Shown: piece by piece, positions 7,192 through 16,464 of the stretch
Position numbering within the stretch: position 1 is the first letter of the stretch
How the letters are laid out: every line of letters starts with the position of its first letter
Assembly: GCF_000296215.2 (NCBI RefSeq)
Contig: NZ_CP013949.1
Location: forward strand, 496,001 to 560,000
DNA: 64,000 bases
From: Bradyrhizobium sp. CCGE-LA001
GTDB lineage: Bacteria > Pseudomonadota > Alphaproteobacteria > Rhizobiales > Xanthobacteraceae
Direction: 5' to 3'
Position numbers and translations under genes: made by a program
Notes under the pieces: generated by a model
What the model saw: the letters and a program-made list of their open reading frames with translations, nothing else
The model's database searches: none
Told to the model about the DNA's origin: nothing

Positions 7192-9855
7192 CTAAGCAGC
7201 TGCCGCTTGGGCCGACAAGAGCTGCTTCAGTTTCGCCGCGGGCACGGCCGGGCTGAACAGCCAGCCCTGCATCTGGCTGCATCCGAGCTGACGCAGCACC
7301 GCGCGCTGGGCTTCGGTCTCGACGCCTTCGGCTGTCGTCGCCATGTGGCGGGCGGCGGCCATGTGCACCACGGCCTGCACGATCGGAGAGGAATCTTCGG
7401 ACCGACCGATGTCGTTGATGAAGCTGCGGTCGATCTTGATCTTGTCGAACGGGAAGCGGTGCAGATAGCTCAGCGAGGAATAGCCGGTGCCGAAATCGTC
7501 GAGCGCGATGCGCACGCCGAGCTCGCGCAGCTGCTGGAGGATCGTCAGCGCCTCCTCGTCGTCGCGGATCAGCACGGTCTCGGTGATCTCGAGCTCGAGA
7601 CGGTTCGGCGCAAGGCCGGACTCCGCGAGCGCGGCCGCGACCTTGAGCGCCAGCGTCCGGGAGCGGAATTGCACCGGCGACACATTTACCGCGATGTGGA
7701 TCTGGCCGGGCCAGCTCGCAGCTTCCAGGCAGGCCTGCTTCAGCACCCATTCGCCGATCTCGCCGATCAGGCCGATGTCTTCGGCGACAGGGATGAAATC
7801 CGCGGGCGAGACCATGCCGCGCTCGGGGTGGCGCCAGCGCAGCAGTGCCTCGCAGCCGGTCACCACATCGGCCGCGAGGTCGACCAGCGGCTGGTAGTGT
7901 ACCTCGAACTCGCCGCGCGCAAGTGCCTGGCGCAAATCGAGCTCGAGCTGCCGCCGCTGCCGCGCCTTGGCGTCGTATTCCGGGGAGAAGATACGGAAGG
8001 TTCGGCGTCCTTCGGACTTTGCCGCGTACATCGCCAGATCGGCGCGCTTGAGCAGATCGTCGATATTGTCGCCATGGTCGGGCGCGATCGCGATGCCGAT
8101 GCTGGCATCGGTCGGGATTTCCTGGCCCTTGTAATGCACGGGCGTGCGCAGCGCCGCAAGAACGGTTTCCGCCAGTGCCGTCAGCTCGGCCGGATCGTTG
8201 GTGCCAGCCTTGATGACGGCGAATTCGTCGCCGCCTAGCCGCGCGACCATATCGTTGCCGCTGACGCAGGCGCGGAGGCGATTCGCGACCTGGCGCAACA
8301 GCTCGTCGCCGACCTCGTGTCCGAGCGAATCGTTGACGCCCTTGAACTCGTCGACGTCGATATAGAGGATCGCGAACGGCTTGCCTTGGCCGAGCTCGGC
8401 GACGCGCCGCTCCAGATGGCCGCGCATCAGCACGCGGTTGGGCAGGTCGGTCAGTGCGTCGTAATGCGCCATGTGCGCGATGCGCTCGTCGGCGCGAATG
8501 CGCTCGGTGACGTCGTCATGGGTCGCGAGCCAGCCGCCGGCTGCGCTCGGCTGGCTCTTGATCTCGATCAGGCGGCCGTCGGTCGTCTCGACGATGGTGC
8601 TTTGGGTGCGCCCGACATTGTCAAGGACGCGGTCGCAATAGGATGCGACGTCGCCGTGGAAGGAGCCGGTATCGTGACGGTGCTGGATCACGTCGCGGAA
8701 ATAGGCGCCGGGCTTCACCACCTCACCCGACAAGGCGTACATCTGGATGTAGCGCCGGTTGCAGACGATCATCCGCTCGTCCTGATCGAACATCAGGAGA
8801 CCCTGCGTCATGGTGTTCATCGCAGTGTCGAGCCGCTGCTTCTCCAGGGACAGCCGATGCGTCATCTGACGGAAGATCAGATAGAGCGTGAGCACCAGCA
8901 GGCCGATCGACAGCACGGCAACGGTGACGAAGAACTTGGTCTGGGTGCGCCATGTGGCCAGCGTCGCATCGAGTGATTTGGTCGCGACGACCACCAGCGG
9001 CTCGCCGGTGAGGAGGCGCGCGGCGACGATGCGGTCCTTTCCGTCGATCGGACTTGCGAGCTGCGTCGTGACGAAGGTGCGCTCGAACACCGCCATCTGC
9101 TCCGGCGTGCCCTTGCGGTAGTTCTGCCCGATCATCGCCTCGACATGCGGAACGCGCGCGAGCAGCTGACCGTTCTGGTGGTGCATTGCGATCGAGGATT
9201 CCTCGCCGAGCCCGGTCGAGGCGAAGAAGGATTCGAGCTGCCCCGGTGCGATCGCACGCGAGACGAGCCCGAGGAATTCGCCATGCGGGCCGGAGACGCG
9301 CCGCGCGAACACGATTGCCGGTCCGTTGCCGAACCGGCCCTGGACCACCTCGATCTCTTCCTGCGCGGCCGGATCGTTCTTCAGGCGATTGAAATAGCCG
9401 CGGTCGGCGACCGAAACATCGGCGACCGGCCAGCGCCGTGACGAATTGATCAGGATGCCGTTCGAATCGAACACGTTGGCGCCGGCGACGTCGGACCAGC
9501 CACTGGCCTTTGCGCGCAGCACCTCGTGCATGGCGAGTGTGCCCATCTCGCTGCGGAAGATTTCGGCGGATTCGATGCCATGGCTTTCGAGCTCGGCGAT
9601 GATGCTCTTCTGCAGCACCGCAAAGTCCTCGAACTCGCGGTCAAAATGCCGGGCCAGCAGCCGGACGGAGTTTTCCAGGCTGTCGCGGCCACTCTCGATC
9701 GCATTCTGCCGGAAGCGGTCGACGGTGAGCGCGGTGGCGATGGCAGTCGCGGCCATCAGCACGAAGCCGCCAACGATCAGCCATGTCAGCGGCGCCCCGC
9801 GCCAGCGGCGTAGCAACGCGCGCATCCGCGCGGTCCATCGTATCGATGTGCCCAT
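7192..9855 (-). CDS. Membrane GGDEF/EAL cyclic-di-GMP protein with extracytoplasmic sensor and PAS domain
   Basis: An 887-residue inner-membrane signalling protein. TM1 is at about residues 23-43. A periplasmic Cache-like sensor (about 45-300) follows, then TM2 (about 305-325) and a PAS domain with the usual TMTQGLLMFDQDERMIVCN start. The GGDEF motif is intact at 541-545. The inhibitory I-site is not: the RxxD position reads SGND. The EAL domain has EAL at 669-671, DDFGTGYSS and EGVET, so both diguanylate cyclase and phosphodiesterase activity are possible. It stands alone between the AraC gene and a divergent LysM gene. The ligand is not evident. Confidence 0.92.
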   Translation of the reverse strand: MGTSIRWTARMRALLRRWRGAPLTWLIVGGFVLMAATAIATALTVDRFRQNAIESGRDSLENSVRLLARHFDREFEDFAVLQKSIIAELESHGIESAEIFRSEMGTLAMHEVLRAKASGWSDVAGANVFDSNGILINSSRRWPVADVSVADRGYFNRLKNDPAAQEEIEVVQGRFGNGPAIVFARRVSGPHGEFLGLVSRAIAPGQLESFFASTGLGEESSIAMHHQNGQLLARVPHVEAMIGQNYRKGTPEQMAVFERTFVTTQLASPIDGKDRIVAARLLTGEPLVVVATKSLDATLATWRTQTKFFVTVAVLSIGLLVLTLYLIFRQMTHRLSLEKQRLDTAMNTMTQGLLMFDQDERMIVCNRRYIQMYALSGEVVKPGAYFRDVIQHRHDTGSFHGDVASYCDRVLDNVGRTQSTIVETTDGRLIEIKSQPSAAGGWLATHDDVTERIRADERIAHMAHYDALTDLPNRVLMRGHLERRVAELGQGKPFAILYIDVDEFKGVNDSLGHEVGDELLRQVANRLRACVSGNDMVARLGGDEFAVIKAGTNDPAELTALAETVLAALRTPVHYKGQEIPTDASIGIAIAPDHGDNIDDLLKRADLAMYAAKSEGRRTFRIFSPEYDAKARQRRQLELDLRQALARGEFEVHYQPLVDLAADVVTGCEALLRWRHPERGMVSPADFIPVAEDIGLIGEIGEWVLKQACLEAASWPGQIHIAVNVSPVQFRSRTLALKVAAALAESGLAPNRLELEITETVLIRDDEEALTILQQLRELGVRIALDDFGTGYSSLSYLHRFPFDKIKIDRSFINDIGRSEDSSPIVQAVVHMAAARHMATTAEGVETEAQRAVLRQLGCSQMQGWLFSPAVPAAKLKQLLSAQAAAA

Positions 9856-9964
9856 CCAGCCCTCCCGTCGGACGCAAGATGCAGCAAAACCAACAAGACG
9901 CCGTTACCGGCGAAGGTTAGGAGAGTATGAATCGGAGCGAAATCAGAGGGTTGTTCCCTGGCGT

Positions 9965-9984
9965 GACCGGCGGATCCGCCGGTC
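9965..9984. repeat. Perfect 20-bp palindrome in the GGDEF/LysM intergenic region
   Basis: Both halves are GACCGGCGGA and its complement, forming a self-complementary 20-mer with no spacer. It lies in the 271-bp gap between the divergent GGDEF/EAL gene and the LysM gene. It may be a regulator site or a chance palindrome in GC-rich DNA. A short Met-initiated frame across it (9927-10112) has no adequate spacing to a ribosome site and was not called. Confidence 0.3.
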
Positions 9985-10126
9985 CGGCGAGGCCTTTCAC
10001 GGCGACGTTCTTGGGGGGCTTGTCCGGCCGTATCAGTCCAACGATCGTCTTGCTGCCGCAGCCAAATCGGCGCAATTTGCGCATCCGGCTGATTTGCGAC
10101 CCAAGGTTCTGATTAAGGTTCTTCCG

Positions 10127-11218
10127 ATGATGACCGCGTCCAAGGCCTTCATTGCACTCTGTCTGCTCGCGGTGATCGGCACCGTGCTGGTGATCGGCCC
10201 CACCGAGCTGCGCCGCCTGCTGCCGTCGGGGGCGAAGACCGAGGTCGCCATCGCGGCCAAGCCGGAGGCCAAGACCGAAGCCAAGACCGAAGCCAAGGTC
10301 GAGCCCCAAGCGGAAGCCAAGACCGAAACCAAGGCCGAAACCAAGGCCGAAACCAGGTCGCAACCCAAACCGGAACAGCAGAAGCTTGTTTCCAACGCGC
10401 CGACGTCACCAGCCGCGTCGCCGGCACCGGCGCCCGAGCCGAAGGCCGACGCGCTGGCCGAGACGCAGAAGCAGGTCGCGGCGCTGGCAGATCTCGCGCC
10501 GGTCAAGCCAGCGCCGCCTGTGGCCGATGCCGGTCCCCGTTTCGACGTCGCGCGCATCGACGATCATGGCGAGGCGGCGGTGATCGCCGGGCGGGCGGCG
10601 CCGGGTTCCAAGGTCGAGTTGCTGCGCGACGGCAAGCCGCTCGACTCGGTCGTGGCCGATGCGTCCGGTCAGTTCGTGATGACGCCGCCGCAGCTTCCGG
10701 CCGGCTCCTACGAGCTGAGCCTGCGGGCGAAATCGACGGACGGAACCGTCACGCAATCCAGCCGCTCCATGCCTGTGACCATCGCCGAGGTCGCATCGCC
10801 GCCGGCACGCCCGGCGCCGGCCGCGCGTCAGGAAGCGAAACAGGCCGAGACGCCTGGCGACAAGTCGGATGTCGTAGCGTCCTTGCCGTCGGCTTCGCCG
10901 CGCCTGGCCTCCGCCCCCGACGGCCCTGCGGCGCGGCCCAGATTGACCGGCGCGTCGAAGCCGAGGGCCATGGCGCGGACACCGGCCCACACCACCGTCG
11001 CATCGGCGTCGCCTGCGGATGCGATCAGCGCTGGACCGGCAGAGGCGGGCGGCAACCGTGTGATCTCGCGCGGCGACAGTTTGTGGGCGCTCAGCCGGCT
11101 CGCTTATGGCGACGGCGCCCGCTACGCCGTGATTTTCAATGCCAATCGCGACAAGATCCAGAACCCCAACCTGATCTATCCCGGCCAGACCTTCGTCGTG
11201 CCGCAAAAGGCGCAGTGA
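10127..11218 (+). CDS. LysM-domain envelope protein with Lys/Glu/Ala-rich repeat region
   Basis: A 363-residue protein starting at ATG 10127 (second ATG 10130). An N-terminal hydrophobic segment (FIALCLLAVIGTVLVIG) acts as a signal anchor. Next comes a low-complexity stretch built on a 12-bp unit (GCCAAGACCGAA variants, about 10267-10354) encoding AKTE/AETK repeats. A beta-sandwich-like middle follows (AAPGSKVELLRDGKPL ... FVMTPPQLPAGSYEL), and a C-terminal LysM module (RGDSLWALSRLAYGDGARYAVI ends in the usual NPNLIYPGQTFVVP). It probably binds peptidoglycan at the periplasmic side. The open frame extends upstream of 10127, but the signal anchor fixes the start. Confidence 0.85.
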   Translation: MMTASKAFIALCLLAVIGTVLVIGPTELRRLLPSGAKTEVAIAAKPEAKTEAKTEAKVEPQAEAKTETKAETKAETRSQPKPEQQKLVSNAPTSPAASPAPAPEPKADALAETQKQVAALADLAPVKPAPPVADAGPRFDVARIDDHGEAAVIAGRAAPGSKVELLRDGKPLDSVVADASGQFVMTPPQLPAGSYELSLRAKSTDGTVTQSSRSMPVTIAEVASPPARPAPAARQEAKQAETPGDKSDVVASLPSASPRLASAPDGPAARPRLTGASKPRAMARTPAHTTVASASPADAISAGPAEAGGNRVISRGDSLWALSRLAYGDGARYAVIFNANRDKIQNPNLIYPGQTFVVPQKAQ

Positions 11219-11343
11219 GGGCCGAAAGCAGCGAGGCAACATCGCCCGCGACGCTTTGCCCTGTGTCGCCATGGAACATTCGGTCCCTCCACGCGTCATC
11301 GTGATGCGGCGCAGTGCGCGCTTGGCGCTGGGAGGAGGCCGAG

Positions 11344-12660
11344 GTGCTCAGGTCAGCTTTCGTGTCGGGACGCATGGGACTGGCGCTGACCGGCGCCGCT
11401 CTCCTGTTTGTGGCAGTGCTGCTGCCGAATAAAGCCGAAGCTCAGTTCGGAATTCGCGGCGGCCCCGTCGGGGTCGCGCGTTTTGCCGTTGGTCACGTGC
11501 TCGGCATGGCGCGCTTGCGTCATTCCCGCATGGCGGTGCGCGGAAGCCGCTACCGCTCCGCCGCGCTGAGGTCGCAGGATCCTCGCGGTGCCGAGCGCGG
11601 CCAGCCGGCCAATCCTTATGTCATGCGTGCCGCGCTCACGGCGCAGGCTGCGCTGTCGGGCTGGCAGGGCGGAAGGCGTCCGCAGGGCTGGTGGCGCCAT
11701 CCCGACGGTAGCTATGGCTGGGTCGGCCCGGTGTTCTGGCCGTTCGCGCATGACGATCTCACAACCGCAGTCATCTTGGGCGATACCACCAGCTTCTCGC
11801 TGTATGGCTATGGCGACATCTATGCCGCGATCTTCGCGCCTTACGCCGCCACCGAGCTTGCCGCTTACACCGCCCCGCAAGGCCGGCGCGCGCGGAAAAT
11901 CCCGTCTGCCGAGGCTCTCTGCGACGCCAGCGACACCGGCGGCTTGCCCGTCGAACGCATCGCCGGCACCGTGCAGCCGAACGAATTGCAGCGCACCGCG
12001 CTCGACGAGCTTGCATCGGCTTGGAACGCTGCGCGCGATACCATCCGCGCAGCATGTCCGGAGCAGGCTCCGGCCACCGCTTCCGAACGTCTCGGCCTGA
12101 TGCGCGGGCGCCTCGAGGCCATGATCAAGGCAACGGACGCGGTCGCGGCGCCGCTTGCGAAATTCGTCGGTCTCCTCACCGACGACCAGAAAGCCAGGCT
12201 CGATGCGCTCGCCAACGAGCGCCGCGCCGCGCTTGCCGCGGTCCAGCGCAAGGATGCGCAGAAGGACATGCAGGCGGCCGCCGCTGCCTGCGCCCCAGAC
12301 TATGATCCCCGCTACGACGAAAAGGCGCAGCGTCAATACGAGCAGCTCGTGCAGCAGCAATGGCCCGCCGACATCGCCTCCACGCTCAAGCTCGACGAGG
12401 TCGCCCGCGCCCGCCTCGACGTGCTCCAGGACACCACCCTGCGCACCTTGGAGACGCTGAGTGCCTGTCCCGCGAAGACTGCGGAGACACCGCAGGGCCG
12501 CCTTGCTTCGGTGAAGACACGGCTGGAGACGATGCTGCAGGCAGTCGGCGGCGTCAGCGATGCGCTCGATGATTTCCAGGCCGATCTGAGCGACGAGCAG
12601 AAGGCCGGCTTCGAGGCGATCGGGCCGAAGCGCGGCGCGTTAGCGGCCGCGCGATCGTGA
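11344..12660 (+). CDS. Secreted protein with two LTXXQ-type (Spy/CpxP-like) segments
   Basis: About 438 residues from a GTG at 11344; the frame is open back to 11314. The N-terminus has a signal sequence ending at about NKAEAQ. A Gly/Arg-rich region follows, then a module with WWRHPDGSYGWVGPVFWPFA and a hydrophobic YGDIYAAIFAPYAATELAAY. Two helical segments each contain an LTXXQ-like motif (LLTDDQKARL and LSDEQKAGF). Such motifs mark Spy/CpxP-related periplasmic proteins. It is likely periplasmic, with a possible role in envelope stress or chaperoning (family inference only). It lies downstream of the LysM gene on the same strand. Confidence 0.75.
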   Translation: MLRSAFVSGRMGLALTGAALLFVAVLLPNKAEAQFGIRGGPVGVARFAVGHVLGMARLRHSRMAVRGSRYRSAALRSQDPRGAERGQPANPYVMRAALTAQAALSGWQGGRRPQGWWRHPDGSYGWVGPVFWPFAHDDLTTAVILGDTTSFSLYGYGDIYAAIFAPYAATELAAYTAPQGRRARKIPSAEALCDASDTGGLPVERIAGTVQPNELQRTALDELASAWNAARDTIRAACPEQAPATASERLGLMRGRLEAMIKATDAVAAPLAKFVGLLTDDQKARLDALANERRAALAAVQRKDAQKDMQAAAAACAPDYDPRYDEKAQRQYEQLVQQQWPADIASTLKLDEVARARLDVLQDTTLRTLETLSACPAKTAETPQGRLASVKTRLETMLQAVGGVSDALDDFQADLSDEQKAGFEAIGPKRGALAAARS

Positions 12661-12684
12661 AGATCGGTCTGAGTGTGTCAAGCT

Positions 12685-13959
12685 CTACTCCGCTGCCAAG
12701 ATCGTCCCCTCGACCTCACCGAACCCCACCCGATAACCATTGCCCTGACACCAGCCGCGCATGACGAGGCTGTCGCCGTCCTCGAGGAACGAGCGCTTGG
12801 TGGCACCGGGCAGCTCGACCGGCTCGGTGCCGTTCCAGCTGATCTCCAGAAGACTGCCGCGCTGCTCCTTCGCGGGCCCGGAGATGGTGCCGCTGCCCAG
12901 GAGGTCGCCGATATTCATGGCACAGCCCGAGGAGGCGTGGTGCATCAGCTGCTGCACCGAGGACCAGTACATGTATTTGAAATTGGTGCGGCTGATGCCG
13001 GCCGGCGCATTTGCGCCCGCGGCGCGCAAGGACACGTCGAGCGCGATGTCGTAGTTCTGCGGCTTCGTCTGCCTGAGATAATCGAGCGGCGCCGGCTCCT
13101 GCTCCGGCCCTTTGAGGCGAAACGGCTCCAGCGCCTCGCGCGTCACCACCCACGGGCTGATCGAGGTCGCGAACGCTTTCGCAAGGAACGGGCCGAGCGG
13201 CACATATTCCCATTGCTGGATGTCGCGCGCGCTCCAGTCGTTGAGCAGCACGAAGCCGAAGATCATCTCCTCGGCCTGTTGCTCGCTCAGCATGCCGCCC
13301 ATCGGGGAGGGCTGGCCGACCACGACACCCATCTCCAGCTCGAAGTCGAGCCGCTTGCACGGTGCAAAGCTCGGGAGATCGACGTTCGGCGGCTTCAGCT
13401 GGCCGCGCGGCCGCTTCACCGTCGTGCCGGAGACCACGACGGTGGAGGCGCGGCCGTTATAGGCGATCGGCATATGCAGCCAGTTCGGCTGCAGCGCGTT
13501 GTCCTTGCCACGGAACATCACGCCGACATTGGTGGCGTGCTCCTTGGAGGAATAGAAGTCGGTGTAGCCGGAGACGGTGAACGGCAGATGCAGCCTCGCA
13601 TCCCGCATCGGGACCAGGGCCTGCTTGCGCAGCTCTTCGTTGTCGCGCAGCTCCGGATGATCGTGACGCAAGAGTTCGCTGATCCGCGCCCGCGTCTTCG
13701 TCCACACTTTCGGCCCGAGCGCCATGAACGGGTTGAGCGAGGGCGCGGAGAAGACGCCGAGCGGACCAACGTCGAGCCGGGAATCCTGCTCGAGCGCCCA
13801 GAGATCGAGCACGTAATTTCCAATCGCGACACCGACGCGCGGCGTCGGATTGGCCGCCGTCGAGAACACGCCATAGGGCAGGTTCTGGATCGGGAAGTCG
13901 GAGGCGGGATCGACCTCGATGAAGGAGCGGAGGCTGGGATCGTTGGGGTGCGTTGTCAC
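12685..13959 (-). CDS. fahA: Fumarylacetoacetase
   Basis: A 424-residue enzyme that cleaves 4-fumarylacetoacetate into fumarate and acetoacetate, the last step of tyrosine/homogentisate breakdown. The family signatures are clear: an SH3-like N-domain (PYGVFSTAANPTPRVGVAIG), the YTDFYSSKEHATNVG metal-site stretch, RLDFELEMG and LLNDWSARDIQQWEY. Length fits fumarylacetoacetases. It is last in the leftward hmg operon, separated from hmgA by a palindromic repeat element at 13979-14130. Maleylacetoacetate isomerase, the intermediate step, is not in this window. Confidence 0.95.
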   Translation of the reverse strand: MTTHPNDPSLRSFIEVDPASDFPIQNLPYGVFSTAANPTPRVGVAIGNYVLDLWALEQDSRLDVGPLGVFSAPSLNPFMALGPKVWTKTRARISELLRHDHPELRDNEELRKQALVPMRDARLHLPFTVSGYTDFYSSKEHATNVGVMFRGKDNALQPNWLHMPIAYNGRASTVVVSGTTVKRPRGQLKPPNVDLPSFAPCKRLDFELEMGVVVGQPSPMGGMLSEQQAEEMIFGFVLLNDWSARDIQQWEYVPLGPFLAKAFATSISPWVVTREALEPFRLKGPEQEPAPLDYLRQTKPQNYDIALDVSLRAAGANAPAGISRTNFKYMYWSSVQQLMHHASSGCAMNIGDLLGSGTISGPAKEQRGSLLEISWNGTEPVELPGATKRSFLEDGDSLVMRGWCQGNGYRVGFGEVEGTILAAE

Positions 13960-13978
13960 TTTGGCTCGGTCCTATCTT

Positions 13979-14130
13979 CCTTCTCCCCTTGTGGGAGAAG
14001 GTGCGCGAAGCGCCGGATGAGGGGTTTCTCTCCGCGAATGCAGAAGTAAGAGAGTCACACGCGGAGAGAGACCCCTCACCCGTCTCGCCGCTTCACGGCG
14101 AGCCACCCTCTCCCACAAGGGGAGAGGGGA
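13979..14130. repeat. MITE/REP-like long imperfect inverted repeat between hmgA and fahA
   Basis: The outer arms are CCTTCTCCCCTTGTGGGAGA (from 13979) and TCTCCCACAAGGGGAGAGG (ending near 14130). The inner arms are GAGGGGTTTCTCTCCGCG (14019-14036) and CGCGGAGAGAGACCCCTC (14060-14077), with one mismatch. The element would fold into a long hairpin of about 150 nt in the hmgA-fahA transcript. It encodes no protein. It resembles the dispersed palindromic elements of rhizobial genomes. Confidence 0.8.
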
Positions 14131-14136
14131 AGAAAG

Positions 14137-15483
14137 CTACGGCCTGTTCGGGTCGAACCGCTTCTCCAGGCCCTTCCAGCAATCCGCGTAATCGTCCTGA
14201 AGCGTCGACGACTTCGCGGCATGCGCGGTGACGCGTTGCGGGTAGCGCGTCTCGAACATGAAGGCCATGGTGCCCGTCAGCTTCACCGGCTTCAATTCGC
14301 CGTTGCTGGCATGCTCGAAGGCGTCGCGATCCGGACCGTGCGGCAGCATGCAATTGTGCAAGGAGATGCCGCCGGGGACGAAGCCTTGCGGCTTGGCGTC
14401 GTAGACGCCGTAGATCAGCCCCATGAACTCGCTCATGATGTTCATGTGATACCAGGGCGGACGAAAGGTGTTGTCGGCGACCATCCAGCGCTCGGGGAAG
14501 ATGACGAAGTCGATATTCGCGGTGCCCGCGGTCTCGGACGGCGAGGTCAGCACCGTGAAGATCGAGGGATCGGGATGGTCAAAGCCGATTGCGCCCACGG
14601 GAGAGAATGTGCGCAGATCGTATTTATACGGCGCGTAATTGCCGTGCCAGGCGACGACGTCGATCGGTGAATGGGGGAGCTGCGTCTTGAACAGCGAGCC
14701 GCCCCATTTCACGAACAGCTCGGTCGGCGTGTCCTTGTCCTCGTAGTTCGCGAGCGGCGTGAGGAAGTCGCGTGCATTGGCGAGGCAATTGGCGCCGATC
14801 GGCCCGCGCTCCGGCAGCGTGAAAGCGCCGCCGTAATTCTCGCAGAGATAGCCGCGCGCCGGTCCGTTCGGAATCTCGGCGCGGAATTTGACGCCGCGCG
14901 GGATCACCACGATCTCGCCGGGCTCGGCGTCGATGCGGCCGAACTCGGTGACGAGGCGAAGATTGCCCTGCTGGAGCACGAACATCAGCTCGCCATCGGC
15001 ATTGTAGAAATGCTGGTCAACCATAGACTTGGTGATGAGGTACACATGCGCGGCCATGCCGGCCTGGGTATTGACGTCACCGGCGGTCGTCATCGTCTGC
15101 ACGCCCTGGAGGAAGGTCACATCCTCCTTCGGCAGCGGCGTCGGATCCCAGCGCAGCTGCGCGATCGGCAGATCATATTCATGACATGGTGCCGAGCGCC
15201 AGAGGCCGGCATCGACCTTCTCGAAGCGCCCGGAATGCTTCACCGAGGGGCGGATGCGGTAGAGCCAGGAGCGTTCATTCGTGCCGCGCGGCGCCGTGAA
15301 GGGCGAGCCGGAGAGCTGCTCGGCATACAGACCGTAGGCGCAGCGCTGCGGCGAGTTGCGCCCGATCGGCAGCGCGCCCGGCAGCGCCTCGGTCTCGAAA
15401 CTGTTGCCGAAGCCGGACATGTAGCCGGGCGTCACCTGTGCGGAGCTGCGAACGATCTGATCAGGCGAGGTATTGATGTTCAT
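14137..15483 (-). CDS. hmgA: Homogentisate 1,2-dioxygenase
   Basis: A 448-residue Fe(II) ring-cleavage dioxygenase converting homogentisate to maleylacetoacetate. Family hallmarks are visible: YMSGFGNSFETEALPGALP near the N-terminus, SPFTAPRGTNERSWLYRI, a central FVLQQGNLRLVTEFG, and the iron-site region LHNCMLPHGPDRDAFEHA followed by FMFETRYP. ATG 15483 lies 2 nt past the stop of the preceding MBL gene, whose last codons supply the ribosome site GGAGGAGG. The upstream open frame beyond 15483 is not coding. It is the central gene of the homogentisate operon. Confidence 0.96.
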   Translation of the reverse strand: MNINTSPDQIVRSSAQVTPGYMSGFGNSFETEALPGALPIGRNSPQRCAYGLYAEQLSGSPFTAPRGTNERSWLYRIRPSVKHSGRFEKVDAGLWRSAPCHEYDLPIAQLRWDPTPLPKEDVTFLQGVQTMTTAGDVNTQAGMAAHVYLITKSMVDQHFYNADGELMFVLQQGNLRLVTEFGRIDAEPGEIVVIPRGVKFRAEIPNGPARGYLCENYGGAFTLPERGPIGANCLANARDFLTPLANYEDKDTPTELFVKWGGSLFKTQLPHSPIDVVAWHGNYAPYKYDLRTFSPVGAIGFDHPDPSIFTVLTSPSETAGTANIDFVIFPERWMVADNTFRPPWYHMNIMSEFMGLIYGVYDAKPQGFVPGGISLHNCMLPHGPDRDAFEHASNGELKPVKLTGTMAFMFETRYPQRVTAHAAKSSTLQDDYADCWKGLEKRFDPNRP

Positions 15484-15485
15484 GA

Positions 15486-16442
15486 CTATCCTCCTCCTTG
15501 CAAGGCGGCCCACATTTCCTGATCGCGCTTGTCGGTCCAGATCACGGGATCGTCGATCCCCGACGCTTCGTCGTAGGCGCGCGAGACGTTGAACGGCAGG
15601 CAGTGCTCGTAGATGGCGAAGCTCGAGAATTTCGGGTCCATGACTTCGCGGGTCGCGGCCATCGATTCCTTCAGCGTACGCCCCTTCGCGACTGAGATTT
15701 CGGCGGCACCATAGAGCGAGGTGACGAAGTCGCGCGTCATCGCGATGGCTTCGCGCACCGTGGCGGTGCCCTTGAGCGCATCGCCGCGGCCTGGTGCGAT
15801 CGCCTTGGGATTGTAGTTGCGGATCTCGTTCAGGGTCGTCGGCCATTCGCGCAAGTGAGCATCGCCGCAATAGCAGGCCGAGTGATATTCGATGAGGTCG
15901 CCGGAGAACATCACCTCGGCATCGGGCACCCAGGCGACGATGTCGCCGGAGGTGTGGCCGGCCCCTAACTGCATCAGGCGCACCTCGCGCTTGCCGAGAT
16001 AGATCGACATCTCGCCTTCGAAGGTCAGCGTCGGCCAGGTCAGGCCGGGGATGCTCTGCGCGTCCTGGAACAGACGCGGGAAGCGGCCGTATTCGGAATC
16101 CCAATCCTGCTTGCCGCGTTCCTCGATCAGCCGGTACGTCTCTTGCGAAGCGACGATGCCCTGCGCCTTGTAGGCGGAGGCGCCGAGTACGCGAACGGCG
16201 TGATAGTGCGACAGCACGACATATTTGATCGGCTTGTCGGTGACGGTGCGCACACGCTCGATCACCTTGTTCGCCATCGCGGGCGTCGCCTGCGCGTCGA
16301 ATACGAGGCAGCCGTCATCGCCGACGATGACCGCCGTGTTCGGATCGCCTTCCGCGGTGAAGGCGTAGAGATCGGTGCCGATCTCGGAGAAGGTGATCTT
16401 CTTCTCGGAGAGATCACCGGTGGATGCGAAGTTCTTCGCCAT
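15486..16442 (-). CDS. MBL-fold protein of the homogentisate operon with a degenerate metal motif
   Basis: A 318-residue metallo-beta-lactamase-fold protein. The usual HxHxDH metal motif reads HYHAVR (in VVLSHYHAVRVLG), so the Asp and third His are missing. Later motifs persist: GAGHTSGDIVAW, MFSGDLIEYH and a C-terminal acidic stretch. It may bind a single metal or have a changed chemistry. ATG 16442 is preceded by an A/G-rich stretch after the DUF2783 gene, and its end overlaps the hmgA ribosome site. Tight packing with hmgA suggests an accessory role in homogentisate or aromatic degradation. The exact reaction is unknown. Confidence 0.85.
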   Translation of the reverse strand: MAKNFASTGDLSEKKITFSEIGTDLYAFTAEGDPNTAVIVGDDGCLVFDAQATPAMANKVIERVRTVTDKPIKYVVLSHYHAVRVLGASAYKAQGIVASQETYRLIEERGKQDWDSEYGRFPRLFQDAQSIPGLTWPTLTFEGEMSIYLGKREVRLMQLGAGHTSGDIVAWVPDAEVMFSGDLIEYHSACYCGDAHLREWPTTLNEIRNYNPKAIAPGRGDALKGTATVREAIAMTRDFVTSLYGAAEISVAKGRTLKESMAATREVMDPKFSSFAIYEHCLPFNVSRAYDEASGIDDPVIWTDKRDQEMWAALQGGG

Positions 16443-16464
16443 CAGTTCATCCTTAAATCAGGGG

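Noticed and set aside
9927..10112. Short protein of 61 residues in the GGDEF/LysM gap
   Set aside because: The purine-rich sequence is only one base from the ATG, the peptide is unlike any family, and it spans a palindrome.
14137..16104. Long continuous frame that would extend hmgA upstream to 16104
   Set aside because: The extra part is antisense-like composition within the MBL gene; the hmgA start at 15483 has its own ribosome site and matches the family N-terminus.
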